Counted from the stretch's first letter, positions 41,335 through 53,283 are shown. The stretch: 64,000 nt of DNA from Chitinophagaceae bacterium (GCA_016719815.1 JADJYK010000018.1:45435-109434); one strand, 5' to 3'. A program made the numbers and translations. Notes: generated by a model from the letters alone, not told the origin.

Positions 41335-44317
41335 GTGACAAATAAAAGGTATCATATAAATTTTTATTTCTTTTTTCAGTCATTTTGTGTCTGCAAGTGG
41401 GTTCGCAGGCGCAAAAACAGGCAAAGCCCATTCCGCCGCTTTACTTCGATAAGGGAAAACTCATTTACACCCCCGACTCTCTTAATAATCGCATTCCTGA
41501 TTTTTCTTATTGCGGTTACAAGGCATCTGAACAGGCTATACCCAATGTGCCGGTTAAAGTGGTAGTGCCACTAACAAAAGGTGATGCGACAGTGCGCATA
41601 CAATCGGCACTGGATTATGTTGCCGCATTGCCCGTTGATGCAAATGGTTTTCGTGGTGCTGTGCTTATGCAAAAAGGAATGTATGAAGTATCTGGACAAT
41701 TACGCATTACTGCAAGCGGTGTGGTACTCCGGGGCAGCGGTATTAATGCGACAACTATTTTTGGTGTGGGAACTGGCCGGTTGGCGTTAATAAAAATTGT
41801 TGGCAAAAACACCATCCCCCGTGATTTGTCTGGAATGAAAATTACCGATGCTTGTGTGCCGGTGGGTGCAATGAGTTTTCATGTGGACAGTTCTATCGCA
41901 TTTAAAGACCATTCCAATAAAATTATTATCCGTCGTATTTCTTCGGCTAACTGGATAAGGAATTTAGGCACTGAACATTTTGGCGGCGGCATTACAGCCT
42001 TAGGGTGGAAACCCGGTGACAGAGATTTGTTTTTCGACCGTACCATTACAAAAATTGAAGGCAACACAATCACTATTGATGCTCCCATAACCACAGCTTT
42101 GGATACAACATACGGTGGAGGCAATGTTTATTTTTATAATAACAACGGCAGGTTAAATAACTGTGGAGTAGAGAATATAAAATTGACTTCAGCATTTGAT
42201 AAGGCCAATTTTAAAGATGAAGACCACCGCTGGAATGCCATTAACATCGAGAATGCAGAAGACTGCTGGGTACGCCAAATAAATTTTGAAAACTTTGCCG
42301 GCAGTGCAGTAAGTGTATTGGAAACCTCCAAACGTATTACAGTCGAAGATTGTATTTCTAAAAATCCTGTTTCAGAAATTGGAGGACAGCGGCGCTATAC
42401 TTTTTTAACCACCGGGCAGCAAACTTTATTTCAGCGTTGTTATGCCGAAAGTGGCTATCATGATTTTGCAGTGGGCTATTGTGCGCCCGGTCCCAATGCA
42501 TTTGTCCAGTGCGAATCTGTTTTGCCATTCAGTTTCAGCGGCGCTATTGATAGCTGGGCCAGCGGGGTATTGTTTGATGTGGTGAATGTGGATGGTAATG
42601 CTCTGCGGTACGGCAACAGTGGCCAGGATGGAAACGGAGCCGGATGGACAGCAGCCAATAGTGTATTTTGGAATTGCACGGCAGCAAGAATTGATTGCTA
42701 TAAACCGCCAACTGCTCAAAACTGGGCCTTCGGCAGTTGGAGCCAGTTTAGTGGGGATGGTTATTGGAATGAATCAAACAATACCATTACCCCAAGAAGT
42801 TTATTTTACCAGCAATTAAAAGAACGGCTGAACAAGAATGTAGATGAGCAGGTACAAATCTTATATTTTCCAACTGAAGCCAGCAGTAGTCCATCAGTTG
42901 AAGTAGCACAACAGCTAACGAAGGAGGCATCCAAACCCAGGATGCAGTTAAAAGAATGGATAGAAACTGCTGCAAAAAGAAATGCTATTAATACGGCAAG
43001 CTACGGCACTACAACAATTGATGCAATAGCATTTAAAAAACCATCAACACCTGCCTTAGCTCCTGCCTTTCAAATAAAAAATGGCTGGTTGATAAGAGGT
43101 GATGAACTGCAAACCGGCAAACGCACCAATGTTCAATGGTGGGTGGTGGACTGCAGCCATCTGATATCAAGAATGCAAAAGTTCACATCACCCGGTTTGT
43201 ACCTGGCCGCACCGGCAAAGGGTTAACAGATGATTTGAATGAAGTGGTAATGGAAATGAAAACTACTAATACCATTGCCATAGAACATAATTATGGTTTG
43301 TGGTACGACAGAAGAAGGGATGACCATGAACGAATCAGAAGGATGGATGGCGAAGTGTGGCCACCTTTTTACGAACTCCCTTTTGCAAGAAGTGGCATTG
43401 GTACGGCATGGGATGGCTTGAGTAAATATGATTTAACCAAATACAATAAATTTTACTGGGGACGATTAAAGCAGTTTGCTGATTTAGCTGATCAGAATGG
43501 GTTACTGCTTATTCATCAAAATTATTTTCAGCATAATATCATTGAGGCCGGTGCCCATTATGCAGATTTTCCGTGGCGTACCGCCAATAATATAAATAAT
43601 ACCGGTTTTATGGAGCCCGTAAATTATGCGGGAGACAAACGTATTTTTTATGCAGAACAGTTTTATGATATAACTAACCCGGTTCGTCGTGAATTGCACA
43701 AAAAATATATCAGGCAGTGCCTCAATAATTTTAAGGAGAACAGTGGTGTAATACAACTGATAAGCGAAGAATATACCGGGCCGCTTCATTTTGTAAAATT
43801 CTGGCTTGATGTTATCAGAGAGTGGGAGAAAGAAACCGGTAAACATCCAATTATCGGGTTAAGTGTAACAAAAGATGTGCAGGATTCAATATTGGCATTG
43901 CCTGCCTATGCTGCCGTGGTTGATTTGATCGATATTCGCTATTGGCATTACCAGGCCGATGGCACAACTTACGAACCGAAAGGCGGACAAAGTTTAGCTC
44001 CCCGTCAGCATGCCCGATTATTAAAACCAAAGAAGACAAGTTTTGAGCAGGTGTACCGTGCGGTAAAAGAATGCAAAGAAAAATTTCCTGGTAAAGCCGT
44101 GATGTATAGTGGCGACAGTTACCATGAGTTTGGAATTGCGGCGTTTATGGCCGGCGGTAGCATGGTCAATTTAAATGCTGATATTGATAAAGAGCTTTTA
44201 AAAGCAGTTATTGGAATGAAGCCTGTTAAGTCAGCTAATAAGAATGAATATATCCTGAGTGATGGAAAGAAGAGTTTGATTTATAATACAGAAGCAAAAT
44301 TATTTTCAACCCGATAA
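41335..44317 (+). CDS. DUF6298 protein with pectate-lyase-like beta-helix (frameshifted)
   Basis: About 994 aa when repaired. The N-terminal half is a right-handed beta-helix (SALDYVAALPVDANGFRGAV, LRGSGINATTIFGVGTG, INIENAEDCWVRQINFENFA). The C-terminal part from about 43136 matches DUF6298-like proteins (AIEHNYGLWYDRRRDDHERI, RRMDGEVWPPFYELPFARSG, LLLIHQNYFQHNIIEAG). A natural start is the GTG at 41335 (TNKRYHIN), if one T is added to the T run at 41361, giving the signal peptide FLFLFSVILCLQVGSQAQ. The second break near 43140 needs one G (QWWGGGLQPSD). It lies next to PL1. No characterised activity can be assigned. Confidence 0.7.
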
Positions 44318-44334
44318 ACGTAAAGAATCTGACG

Positions 44335-45632
44335 ATGCAGCCAAATCAAACGGTAATAAAAAGCTCTGTTCGCCAATCGCTGACAAAAAAGGAATTTGTT
44401 TTGCCATTTATCCTGGTAACCTTTTTGTTTTTTCTGTGGGGAATGGTTCATAACCTCAATGGGATATTAATTCCGCATTTAAAAAAAGCTTGTCAACTTA
44501 ATAATACGCAAAGTATCTATATTGATCAGGTGGTGTACTTTGCTTATTTCCTGATGGCAATTCCGGCAGGAATGATCCTAAAGAAATGGGGATATAAGAA
44601 TGGCATTATAGCGGGGTTGATTCTTGCTGGAATTGGGTCACTCATATTTTTGCCGGCTGCGGGGGGGCGAATTTATCCATTGTTTTTATTTGCATTGTTT
44701 GTAGTTGGTTGTGGCATAGCTATACTTGAAACGGCCGCAAATCCTTACTCAGCTATTTTGGGCGAACCGGAAACTGCCAGCAGCCGTTTGAATCTTGGGG
44801 CGGCCATAAATGGTCTTGCAGTTGTAATTGCTCCTATTGTTGGTTCTATATTTATTTTTTCAGGGATTAATCATACAGAAGGTCAGTGGGCTGCTATGTC
44901 CGTTGTTAAACAGGCAGAGTATTTAGACATGGAATCAGCCTCTGTAAAACTCCCTATATGTTTATTGCCGGTGGGTTTATCCTGGTGGCAATATTTTTTT
45001 CTTTTAAGCTGCCAGAGATAAAGACGATTCAAAGACAGCAAAATTCAGAGAGTTTATTAAGGCTTTTCGGCATAAGCATTTAAAATGGGCCGTTATTGCG
45101 CAGTTTGCATATGTTGGGGCACAGGTGTGTGTAACAAGTTTTTTTGTAAGAATGGCCATGAAATATGGAGGTGTTGATGAAAAAATGGCAGGTTATTATC
45201 TTGGGGGTATATATGGTACATTGTTCCTGGCAGGCCGCTTTATCGGAGTTGCATTAACCAGGTATTTTGCATCAGAAAAGCTGCTGAGGTTTTATGCGTT
45301 GATGGCCGCTCTTTTATGTACACTGGCAATTGTTACAGACGGGAAAATGGTTATTTATTCATTGGGTGCCATGGGCTTCTTTATGAGTATTATGTTTCCT
45401 ACCATTTTTGCATTGGGACTTGTGGGCCTGGATAAGGAAACAAAAATTGGGGGCTCGCTGCTGGTAATGTCAATAGTTGGCGGAGCTATCATTCCTTTTT
45501 ATTATGGGACGAATTATTGATGCCACTAATGACAATATCCAGGCTGGATATGTTGTGCCACTGATTTGCTTTTTAGTAATACTGTATTTTGGAATAAAGG
45601 GGTATAAACCTGATTTTAGAAAAGCTGAATAG
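44335..45632 (+). CDS. FucP-type MFS sugar:proton symporter (frameshifted)
   Basis: Inner-membrane sugar transporter of about 433 aa when repaired, with about 12 hydrophobic segments. Seen: LFFLWGMVHNLNGILIPHLK and ETAANPYSAILGEPETASSR, hallmarks of the L-fucose/glucose/galactose FucP-GluP family. Frames change near 44950 (repaired KLPYMFIAGGFILVAIFFSF), near 45027 (EIKDDSKTAKFREFIKAF) and near 45510 (MGRIIDATNDNIQAGY); the last part runs to a TAG at 45630-45632. The stop lies inside repeat R1 copy B. It probably imports a monosaccharide released by the adjacent hydrolases; L-fucose is the family default. Confidence 0.85.
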
Positions 45633-45691
45633 AATTATTATATGTACAAGTGTGCGACGCAAGGGACGATGAGCAGGATTACTGCTGCTGG
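45624..45691 (+). repeat. Dispersed repeat R1, copy B, bridging two genes
   Basis: Runs from GCTGAATAGAATT, which includes the transporter stop codon, through GTACAAGTGTGCGACGCAAG to ACTGCTGCTGG inside the next coding region. It thus supplies the end of one gene and the first codons of the next. Confidence 0.72.
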
Positions 45692-47071
45692 TAACATAAA
45701 AAAAATGCTGCTGGGTTTGTTGTTATTCCTAAGTGTGAATGCAATCAGCCAGATGCAGCCATTAAAAGTATCTGCCAACAAAAGATATTTTCAGACAAAA
45801 GATGGCAAGCCTTTTTTCTGGCTGGGTGATACCGGGTGGCTTTTGTTTGTGAAGTGCAAAAGGGAAGATGCTGTTCTATATCTTGATACAAGAAAACGAC
45901 AGGGTTTTAATGTGATACAGGCTATGGTGCTGCATGATTTCAATAATACTAAAAATGTTTATGGTGATTGGGCACTGAAAAATTTTGATGTATCAACACC
46001 AGCCGTAACACCTGGAAATAGTTTTGCCAATGCAGATGAATATGATTACTGGGATAATATTGATTTTATAATTGATGAAGCTGGAAAGCGAGATATGTAC
46101 ATGGCACTAGTGCCAACATGGGGCAGTAATGTAAAAAGCGGTAAGATAAATGAGCAGCAGGCAGAAGCCTACGCTAAGTTCTTAGCAAAGCGGTATAAAA
46201 ACAAAACCAATATCATTTGGCTTAACGGTGGCGATATTAATGGTAAAGACGGCTATGCTGTTTGGGAGAAAATAGGCAATACGATTAAAAATTTTGATAC
46301 CCATCATTTAATGACTTTTCATCCGAGAGGAAGAACGAGCAGCACAGATTGGTTTCATCAGTCATTGTGGTTAGACTTTAATATGTTTCAAAGCGGACAC
46401 AAGAGTTATGCACAGGATACATCTTCAAAAGAAAGAAGACATTTTGGAGAAGATAACTGGAAATATGTGGAAGAAGATTATGCACTTGAACCGGTAAAGC
46501 CAACAATGGATGGTGAACCCAGTTATGAAGACATCCCTTATGGCTTGCATGATACAGCAGATGGTTATTGGAATGCAGCAGATATTCGCCGCTATGCCTA
46601 TTGGGATGTATTTGCTGGTGGGGCCGGGTTTACATACGGACACAATGCGGTGATGCAATACTATATGCCAGGAGATAAAGACGCTTCTTTTTTCCCAAGG
46701 CGGGATTGGAAAACGGGTTTGGTTGCCGAAGCGGCTACACAAATGAAGCACCTGAAAAGCTAATGGAGTCGTATTCTTATTTCGACAGGGTTCCGGCGCA
46801 AGAACTGGTAGTTGATAATGTAGAAAAATATGAAAGAGTGGTGGCGACAAAAGGAAATAACTACGCTATGTTTTATGTGTATGATGGGAAAGAATTTAAA
46901 GCAGATACCCGTTGGCTAAAATTTGTTACAATAAAAGGAAGCTGGTTTAATCCGCGGACAGGTGCAACAGAAAAGATAGCAGGGTTTAAGAATAAAGGTG
47001 TTGTCAGCTTTAATCCTCCGGGTGAAAAACAGAACGGAAATGACTGGGTACTGATTTTAGAGAAGTTATAA
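45669..47071 (+). CDS. GH140-like (DUF4038) secreted glycosidase, candidate apiosidase (frameshifted)
   Basis: About 467 aa when repaired. The signal peptide core is MLLGLLLFLSVNAISQ; the start at 45669 (MSRITAAGNIKK) gives a charged n-region, and an ATG at 45642 is also in frame. Seen: the DUF4038 TIM barrel (DGKPFFWLGDTGWLLFVKCK, NVIQAMVLHDFN, NIIWLNGGDINGKDGY, PTMDGEPSYEDIPYG, FAGGAGFTYGHNAVMQYY) and a C-terminal collagen-binding-2-like domain (DGKEFKADTRWLKFVTIKGS, WFNPRTG). This domain pair is that of GH140; a characterised member acts on the apiose linkage of rhamnogalacturonan II. The break near 46758 is one A missing in AAAA (HLKKLMESYSY). Apiose specificity is inferred, because DUF4038 proteins have other targets too. 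Confidence 0.78.
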
Positions 47072-47073
47072 AT

Positions 47074-49703
47074 ATGCTACGGAAATTATTAATTCTTGGT
47101 TGTTCATTGGTATTTGCATTAGCTTCCTGCAACAAGAAAGCCTTTTTGTTCACTTCTTTTCAAGAACCGGCTGATGCTGGTTTACGAATGCTGTACAGCT
47201 ACGATGGGAAAAAATGGATTGATTTAGATACAGTTCTTTTACAGCCCAAAGTTGGAAATCAAAAAGTAATGAGAGACCCAAGCATGGTGAAAGGGCCAGA
47301 TGGTACTTTTCATTTGGTTTGGACCAGCAGTTGGCGGGGTGATAAGGGGTTTGGTTATGCTTCATCAAAGGATTTAATAAACTGGAGTGAGCAGAAATTC
47401 ATTTCAGTTATGGACAAAGAGCCAACTACCGTGAATACCTGGGCGCCTGAATTGTTTTATGACGTTGAAGCAAAGCAGTATCTAATTATCTGGGCAAGCT
47501 GCATACCCGGCAGATTTGAAAGAGGAATAGAAGAAGACAGTAATAATCACCGGATGTATTATACAGCAACAAAAGATTTTAAAACATTCAGTGAAACAAA
47601 ATTGTTTCTTGACCCCGGTTTCAGTGTGATTGATGCGGTGATTGTAAAACGGGCTGCAAAACATTATGTGCTGGTGCTGAAAGATAATACAAGGCCGGAA
47701 AGAAATTTAAAAGTGGCTTTTGCTGAAACACCATTTGGGCCTTGGAAAAACATTTCAAAGCCTTTCAGTGATAAATTTACGGAAGGTCCTTCGGTAGTGA
47801 AACTAAAAGATGAATGGCTGATATATTTTGACAGTTACCAAAAGAAAATTTACGAAGCTGTGAGTACAAAGGATTTTGTTCAGTTTGAAAATGTGACAGC
47901 AAAAGTGCAGTTGCCGGCAGGGCATAAGCATGGAACGGTAGTGCCGGTGAAAAAGAAAGCTCTCGAACAACTGATATTAATACACTTTCAAATGTAGATT
48001 ATCATCACGGGCAGTTATCTCCAGTCATTGGAGTACATAATATTCAAACCATGCGGGCTAACAGAGCAGATATAAATAGTACTACTTCGTGGACTTACAA
48101 TCATGCTCCCATGTTGGCTTACTGGAATAATTCTTTTTATCTGGAATACCTCAGTAATCCTATCGGGGAGCATATTGCTCCGGGACAAACACTATTGCAG
48201 TCTTCAAAAGATGGATACAATTGGAGCGAACCGGTAGTAATTTTTCCACCCTATAAAGTTCCCGATGGTTTTGTAAAACCGGGCAAAACAGATACTGCAA
48301 AAAATAATTATGCCGTAATGCACCAACGCTTTGGTTTTTATACCAGCAAGGCTGGAAAGTTGTATGCACTGGCTTATTATGGCATTGTGCTCGGACAAAA
48401 AGATGACCCTAATGACGGTAACGGAATCGGCAGGGTAATCCGGGAAATTAAATCAGACGGAACATTTGGCTCCATTCATTTCTTACGGTACAATCATGCT
48501 TTTAATGAAAGCAATACGGAGTATCCATTCTATAAATCATCGGGTGAAAAAGAATTAATTGTGGCTTGTGAAGAAATTTTAAATACGCCTTTATTGATGA
48601 TGCAAACAGTAGAAGAGGCTGATCGTAATGATCCGTTAATTCCTTTGCAGAAAGATTTTAAAGCTTTTAACTATTACCGGTTGAATGACGGCAGGGTAGT
48701 GGGTTTATGGAAGTATGCACTGACAAGTATTTCAAAAGATAATGGAAGAACCTGGCAGTATAATCCGACCCGGGCACCAGGTTTTGTAAATGCGAACGCA
48801 AAAATATGGGGCCAACGTACCAGCGATAAAAAATATGCAACGGTGTACAATCCTTCGGAGTTTCGCTGGCCGCTTGCAGTAAGTGTAAGCGATGATGGAT
48901 TGAAATATAAAAACTTGTTATTGATAAATGGCGAGATTTCTTCTATGCGATATGGCGGTGCTTACAAAAGCTACGGCCCTCAATATGTAAGGGGTATTCA
49001 GGAGATGGATGGCAAGCCTCCCGATGGAAATATGTGGGTAACCTACAGTATGAACAAGGCGGATATGTGGGTAAGCAAAATTCCGGTGCCGGTAAAAGAG
49101 AGAGAGGTAAGGCATATTAACGAAAACTTTGGAAATGCTTCCGTATTAAATAACTGGAATATATACAGCCCGATTTGGTGCCGCACAGAAGTTGCAGATA
49201 ATAAACTGGTTCTAAATGACAGCGATCCGTTTGATTATGCAAAGGCCGAAAGAGTGTTTCCAATTGTTAAGAGAGTGGCCATTGAATTTTCAATTACACC
49301 AAAACAAAGCAAGAATGGTATACTGGAAATAGAATTAACAGATGCTAAAGGGATACCTTGTTTACGGATAATACTGGATTCAACGGGAAGTATTTTGACC
49401 AAACAAGGCTATCGTAATAAATCAATAGGTAAATACAATACTGATGAAACAATCAATTTTAAAATTGAACTGAATACTGTAACAAGGTTTTATACCGTAA
49501 GCATCAACGGTGGCAAACCGAATAATAATTTATGTTTTGCACCCGTTGTTTCAGTAGGGCGAATTCTTTTCAGAACCGGAAGCACAAGGCGCTTCCCCAA
49601 TGCAGATACACCTACCGACCAGGATTATGATTTGCCCGGTGCAGATAGACGAGAAAAAGGAGCAGTGTTTCAGATTCATTACTTAAAAACAAAAGCTTTA
49701 TAA
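47074..49703 (+). CDS. Lipoprotein with GH43-like propeller joined to a second BNR/sialidase-like propeller (frameshifted)
   Basis: About 876 aa if one protein. Lipobox in LILGCSLVFALASC. The first 300 residues form a five-bladed GH43-like propeller (VMRDPSMVKGPDGTFHLVWT, WAPELFYDVEAKQYLIIWAS, EGPSVVKLKDEWLIYFDSY). They end near GHKHGTVVPVKKKALEQL, where GH43 proteins often stop. From about 47975 the next frame carries NTLSNVDYHHGQLSPVIGVH, then IQTMRANRADI, WTYNHAPMLAYWNNSFYLEY and LLQSSKDGYNWSEPVV, a BNR/sialidase-like propeller, and a concanavalin-like tail. No start codon or signal precedes this second part, so a fusion broken by one missing base is favoured over two genes. Confidence 0.7.
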
Positions 49704-49707
49704 TAAC

Positions 49708-51120
49708 ATGGCAGCAATTAAAAACAGCACACTCGGCGTTATTATCGGAAACAGAGATTTTTTTCCTGATAAATTAGTGGCTGAAGCAAGAACAGAAATC
49801 CTCGATTTGTTTAAGCAATTAAATATTACACCAATAATGCTCAGCGATACTGATAGCAAACTGGGCGGTGTGGAAACATTTGCTGAGGCACAAAAATGTG
49901 CAGACTTGTTTAAAAAATATGCAGATGATATTGACGGCATCTTGGTGGTGCTGCCAAACTTTGGCGATGAAAAAGGAGTGGCAGAGACTATTAAGTTATC
50001 AGGCTTAACAGTGCCGGTGTTGATACAAGGCTATCCTGATGATTTAGGAAAGATGGATGTAGTGAATCGCAGAGATGCCTGGTGCGGAAAAATTTCGGTG
50101 TGCAATAACCTGTATCAATACGGAATAAAATATTCACTCACCACCAAACATGTGGTAAGCCCGAAAGATGAATCATTTATTACCGACCTGAAAAATTTTA
50201 CCGCCACCTGCCGTGTGGTGAATGGCTTGCGTAAGGTCCGGATTGGTGCGGTGGGGGCAAGGCCTACAGCTTTCAATACCGTTCGCTACAGCGAAAAAAT
50301 ATTGCAGCGCAATGGTATTTCTGTTACTACGGTTGATTTATCAGAAATCTTAGGGAATGCCAATAAATTATCGGCAGATGATAAAGCAGTAAAAGAAAAG
50401 CTGGAAGAAATTCATGCCTACACCAACACCGGTTTAACACCTCCTGATAAACTTGTACAGATTGCAAAGCTGGATGTGGTGCTGGCAAATTTTATGGAAG
50501 AAAATTGTTTGGATGCCACGGCTATTCAATGCTGGACTTCTATTCAAAAAAATTACGGATGCAATGTGTGTACCAGCATGAGTATGATGAGTGAGAACAT
50601 GCTGCCATCTGCCTGCGAAGTGGATGTAACCGGAACATTGAGTATGTACGCAATGCAATTGGCTAGCGGCTCTCCTTCTGCGTTGGTTGACTGGAATAAT
50701 AACTATGCAGATGATGATACGAAGTGTGTTTTATTTCATTGCGGCAACTGGGCTAAATCTTTTCTGCCTGATATTACAATCAGTACTGCGCCTATCCTGG
50801 GTACAACTGTAGGAACTGAAAATACCTATGGGGCATTGGATGGCCGCACACCGGCAATGGCGCTGACTTATGGCCGTATCAGTACTGATGATTGCAAGGG
50901 AATAATCAAGGCTTATGTTGGTGAAGGTGAGTTGACTAATGATGCGCTGAATACATTCGGCAACCGGGCCGTGGCGCAGATTAATAATTTGCAGGGACTG
51001 ATGAACTATGTATGCCGCAACGGGTTTGAACACCATGTGGTAATGAATGCCAGCAAAACAGCAGGTGTATTAAAAGAGGCATTTGAAAATTATTTGGGTT
51101 GGGAAACGTATGTTCATTAA
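49708..51120 (+). CDS. L-fucose/L-arabinose isomerase family protein
   Basis: 470 aa, intact, cytosolic; the family interconverts aldoses and ketoses with a divalent metal. Seen: the N-terminal Rossmann-like domain (LGVIIGNRDFFPDKLV, DDIDGILVVLPNFGDEKGVA), RIGAVGARPTAFNTVRYSEK, and the C-terminal metal-site region (ANFMEENCLDATAIQCWTS, PSACEVDVTGTLSMYAMQLA, CVLFHCGN). It is shorter than E. coli FucI and belongs to the broader FucI/AraA-like group. It is followed by the split transketolase and FGGY kinase, which suggests a pathway from aldose to ketose to ketose phosphate to a two-carbon transfer. The actual sugar is not known. Confidence 0.85.
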   Translation: MAAIKNSTLGVIIGNRDFFPDKLVAEARTEILDLFKQLNITPIMLSDTDSKLGGVETFAEAQKCADLFKKYADDIDGILVVLPNFGDEKGVAETIKLSGLTVPVLIQGYPDDLGKMDVVNRRDAWCGKISVCNNLYQYGIKYSLTTKHVVSPKDESFITDLKNFTATCRVVNGLRKVRIGAVGARPTAFNTVRYSEKILQRNGISVTTVDLSEILGNANKLSADDKAVKEKLEEIHAYTNTGLTPPDKLVQIAKLDVVLANFMEENCLDATAIQCWTSIQKNYGCNVCTSMSMMSENMLPSACEVDVTGTLSMYAMQLASGSPSALVDWNNNYADDDTKCVLFHCGNWAKSFLPDITISTAPILGTTVGTENTYGALDGRTPAMALTYGRISTDDCKGIIKAYVGEGELTNDALNTFGNRAVAQINNLQGLMNYVCRNGFEHHVVMNASKTAGVLKEAFENYLGWETYVH

Positions 51121-51134
51121 ATCAAAAGATGTCT

Positions 51135-51153
51135 GCCTGAGCTTGTCGAAGGC
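51135..51153. repeat. Short dispersed repeat GCCTGAGCTTGTCGAAGGC
   Basis: A widely known imperfect palindromic bacterial repeat (CTGAGCTTGTCGAAG type) in the 48-bp gap before the transketolase gene. An AGGAG sequence just upstream of the ATG at 51169 is a plausible ribosome site. Confidence 0.6.
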
Positions 51154-51168
51154 GGGTTAATAAAGGAG

Positions 51169-52001
51169 ATGATAACAAAAGAATTAAAAATAAAATCTGT
51201 TCAGTATCGTAAAAAGTTACTGAAGTATATACTGGGGGCCAAGGCCGGGCATACCGGAGGAAGTTTATCTTGCACTGATATTCTCAATGTTTTGTACAAC
51301 GAAGTATTGAATGTATCGCCTGAAAATTTTACTTCACCCGACCGTGACCGGTATGTACAGAGTAAAGGACATACGGTGGAAGCATTGTATGTTGTACTTG
51401 CAGATAAAGGTTTTTCCCAGAGGAAGACCTGAACACATTGTGTAAATACAAGTCGCCATATATAGGTCACCCGACACGAAAAGTAAATGGCATTGAGCAG
51501 AATACTGGAGCACTGGGACATGGGTTACCCATCTGTACTGGTATAGCATTGGCCGCAAAAATAGATAAGAGAAGTTATCGGGTCTTTACACTGATGGGAG
51601 ACGGTGAGTTGCCTGAAGGCAGCAACTGGGAAGCGGCATTGAGTGCAGCGCATTATAAACTGGATAATCTTTGCGCTGTTGTTGATAAGAATACACTGCA
51701 AATTACCGGAGCTACCGCTGCTGTAATGAACACAGACCCGCTAGGTGAAAAATGGAAGGCTTTTGGCTGGTCGGTAAAAGAGGTGAATGGAAATGATGTT
51801 GATGAACTGAAAGCCGCATTTGCTGCTTTGCCTTTTGAAACCGGAAAGCCATCGCTAATAATAGCACACACAACCAAAGGAAAAGGGGTAAGTTTTATGG
51901 AGAATGAAACAAAGTGGCATCACGGAGTTCCTTCTAAAGAACAATACGAACAGGCACAGCAGGAACTGGATGCAGTGCTGGAATCATTAATGAATAATTA
52001 A
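51169..52001 (+). CDS. Transketolase N-terminal subunit (frameshifted)
   Basis: About 277 aa when repaired: the thiamine-diphosphate-binding half of a split transketolase. Seen: GAKAGHTGGSLSCTDILNVL, RVFTLMGDGELPEGSNWEAA with the GDG...N cofactor motif, and HTTKGKGVSFMENETKWHHG. The first frame stops at 51432. Adding one T to the TTTTT run at 51412-51416 gives DKGFFPEEDLNTLCKY and continues to 52001. The C-terminal subunit begins 14 bp later. Split transketolases of this size include the apulose-4-phosphate transketolase AptAB and the sulfoglycolytic SqwGH. The neighbours here favour a plant sugar over sulfoquinovose, because no sulfoquinovosidase is seen. Confidence 0.88.
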
Positions 52002-52015
52002 TAAGGGAGTTAATA

Positions 52016-52980
52016 ATGGCTGTTGAAGTAGAACATAACATAAATGCTGACAGGCCCAACCAGGATGTATTTTCTGATACATTGGAGCTGCTGGCAGCTA
52101 ATGACAGGAATATAATTGCTGTTACCAGCGATTCAAGAGGTTCAGGCAAACTGGTGACTTTTGGAAAAAGGTTTCCTGAGCAAATTGTGGAAGTCGGTAT
52201 AGCAGAACAAAATCTTGTTGGTGTGGCTGCGGGGCTCGCATCTTGTGGGAAGAAAGTCTTTGCCGTTTCACCGGCATGTTTTTTAACGGCAAGGTCGTTA
52301 GAGCAAATTAAGAATGATGTGTGTTATAGTGATAACCCGGTAACAGTGGTGGGTATCAGTGCTGGTGTAAGTTATGGCGCTTTGGGTAGTACCCATCATA
52401 GCCTGCATGACTTTGCAGTATTGCGTGCCATCAATAATATTATCATCGTGGCTCCGGCAGATGATTATGAAACCAGGAAAGCTGCTGAACTGGCTGCTGA
52501 AAGTAAAACGCCAGTGTATTTACGCTTTGGAAAAAGGCTATGCCAAAACTAAAAGAAGATAACAGCGATGGTTTTGTATTTGGGAAAGGCAGAATTATTT
52601 TAGATGGGGATGATGTTGCAATTATTGCAAATGGTGAAACCGTATATCCTGCCGTTAGGGCTGCCGAAAGATTAAAGGCCAATGGGATTGCGGCTACAGT
52701 GGTGAGTATGCATACAATCAAACCGTTGGATACAGAACTGTTAACATCATTGGCGCAAAAATGTAAGGCCATTGTAACAGTAGAAGAACACAGTGTGTGC
52801 GGTGGATTGGGGGAGTCTTGTGCTTCTTTCTTGCTACAGCAGGCTATTGCAAAACCATTTAAGATAATGGGTATTCCGGATGAATATACGGTAACAGGCC
52901 CTCAGGGAGATATTTTTAGACATTATGGAATAAGTGAAGAGGGGATTGCGGAAGAGGCAATGAAGTTATTGAAGATTTAA
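52016..52980 (+). CDS. Transketolase C-terminal subunit (frameshifted)
   Basis: About 321 aa when repaired: pyrimidine-binding and C-terminal domains of the split transketolase. Seen: QIVEVGIAEQNLVGVAAGLA with the catalytic Glu, ISAGVSYGALGSTHHSLHDF, VYLRFGK, and the C-domain (DDVAIIANGETVYPAVRAAE, VVSMHTIKPLDTELL, VEEHSVCGGLGES). The first frame ends at 52552. Adding one A to the AAAAA run near 52532 gives RFGKKAMPKLKEDN and continues to 52980. It is expected to form a heterotetramer with the preceding subunit. Confidence 0.88.
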
Positions 52981-53012
52981 CCACAGAGAACACAAATGAA
53001 TTCACAAAGAGT
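52979..53012 (-). repeat. CTTTGTG-type dispersed repeat (R3), reversed copy f
   Basis: AACCACAGAGAACACAAATG followed by AATTCACAAAGAG begins on the stop codon of the transketolase gene. It is the left-arm orientation of the repeat that is complete at 59334-59412. Confidence 0.55.
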
Positions 53013-53066
53013 GCCGAACTTCTTTTTGAACCCTGTGAAAAACTTGATGACTGTTGTGATTTAATT

Positions 53067-53153
53067 GTTGAATAGCGAACAGAACGTTGAAGAGTACTCC
53101 AAAGGAGTCGATACGGACGACGCAACAGAAGACGAAAGTAATACTGCTGCTGG
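53067..53153 (+). repeat. Dispersed repeat R1, copy E with internal insertion
   Basis: Begins GTTGAATAGCGAACAGAACG, has GACGACGCAACAGAAGACGA, and ends TAATACTGCTGCTGG. It is about 20 bases longer than copies B-D because of an internal stretch around ACTCCAAAGGAGT, itself a small hairpin. Confidence 0.65.
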
Positions 53154-53283
53154 AAATCCAAAAAAAATCGGGACAGGCATAATAAATTTCTTGCTGATGA
53201 AAAAAAATCTTTTTTATTACCGCTTTCGCTGGCAGTGATAATTGATAAGATAGGCGAGAAGAAAGAGTGAGTTATTGTGTTAC

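Noticed and set aside
49708..52980. Sulfoquinovose breakdown by a split transketolase (SqwGH-type)
   Set aside because: No sulfoquinovosidase, sulfonate transporter or sulfo-sugar gene in the window; a plant-sugar route fits the pectin context better, although the phylogeny remains to be run.
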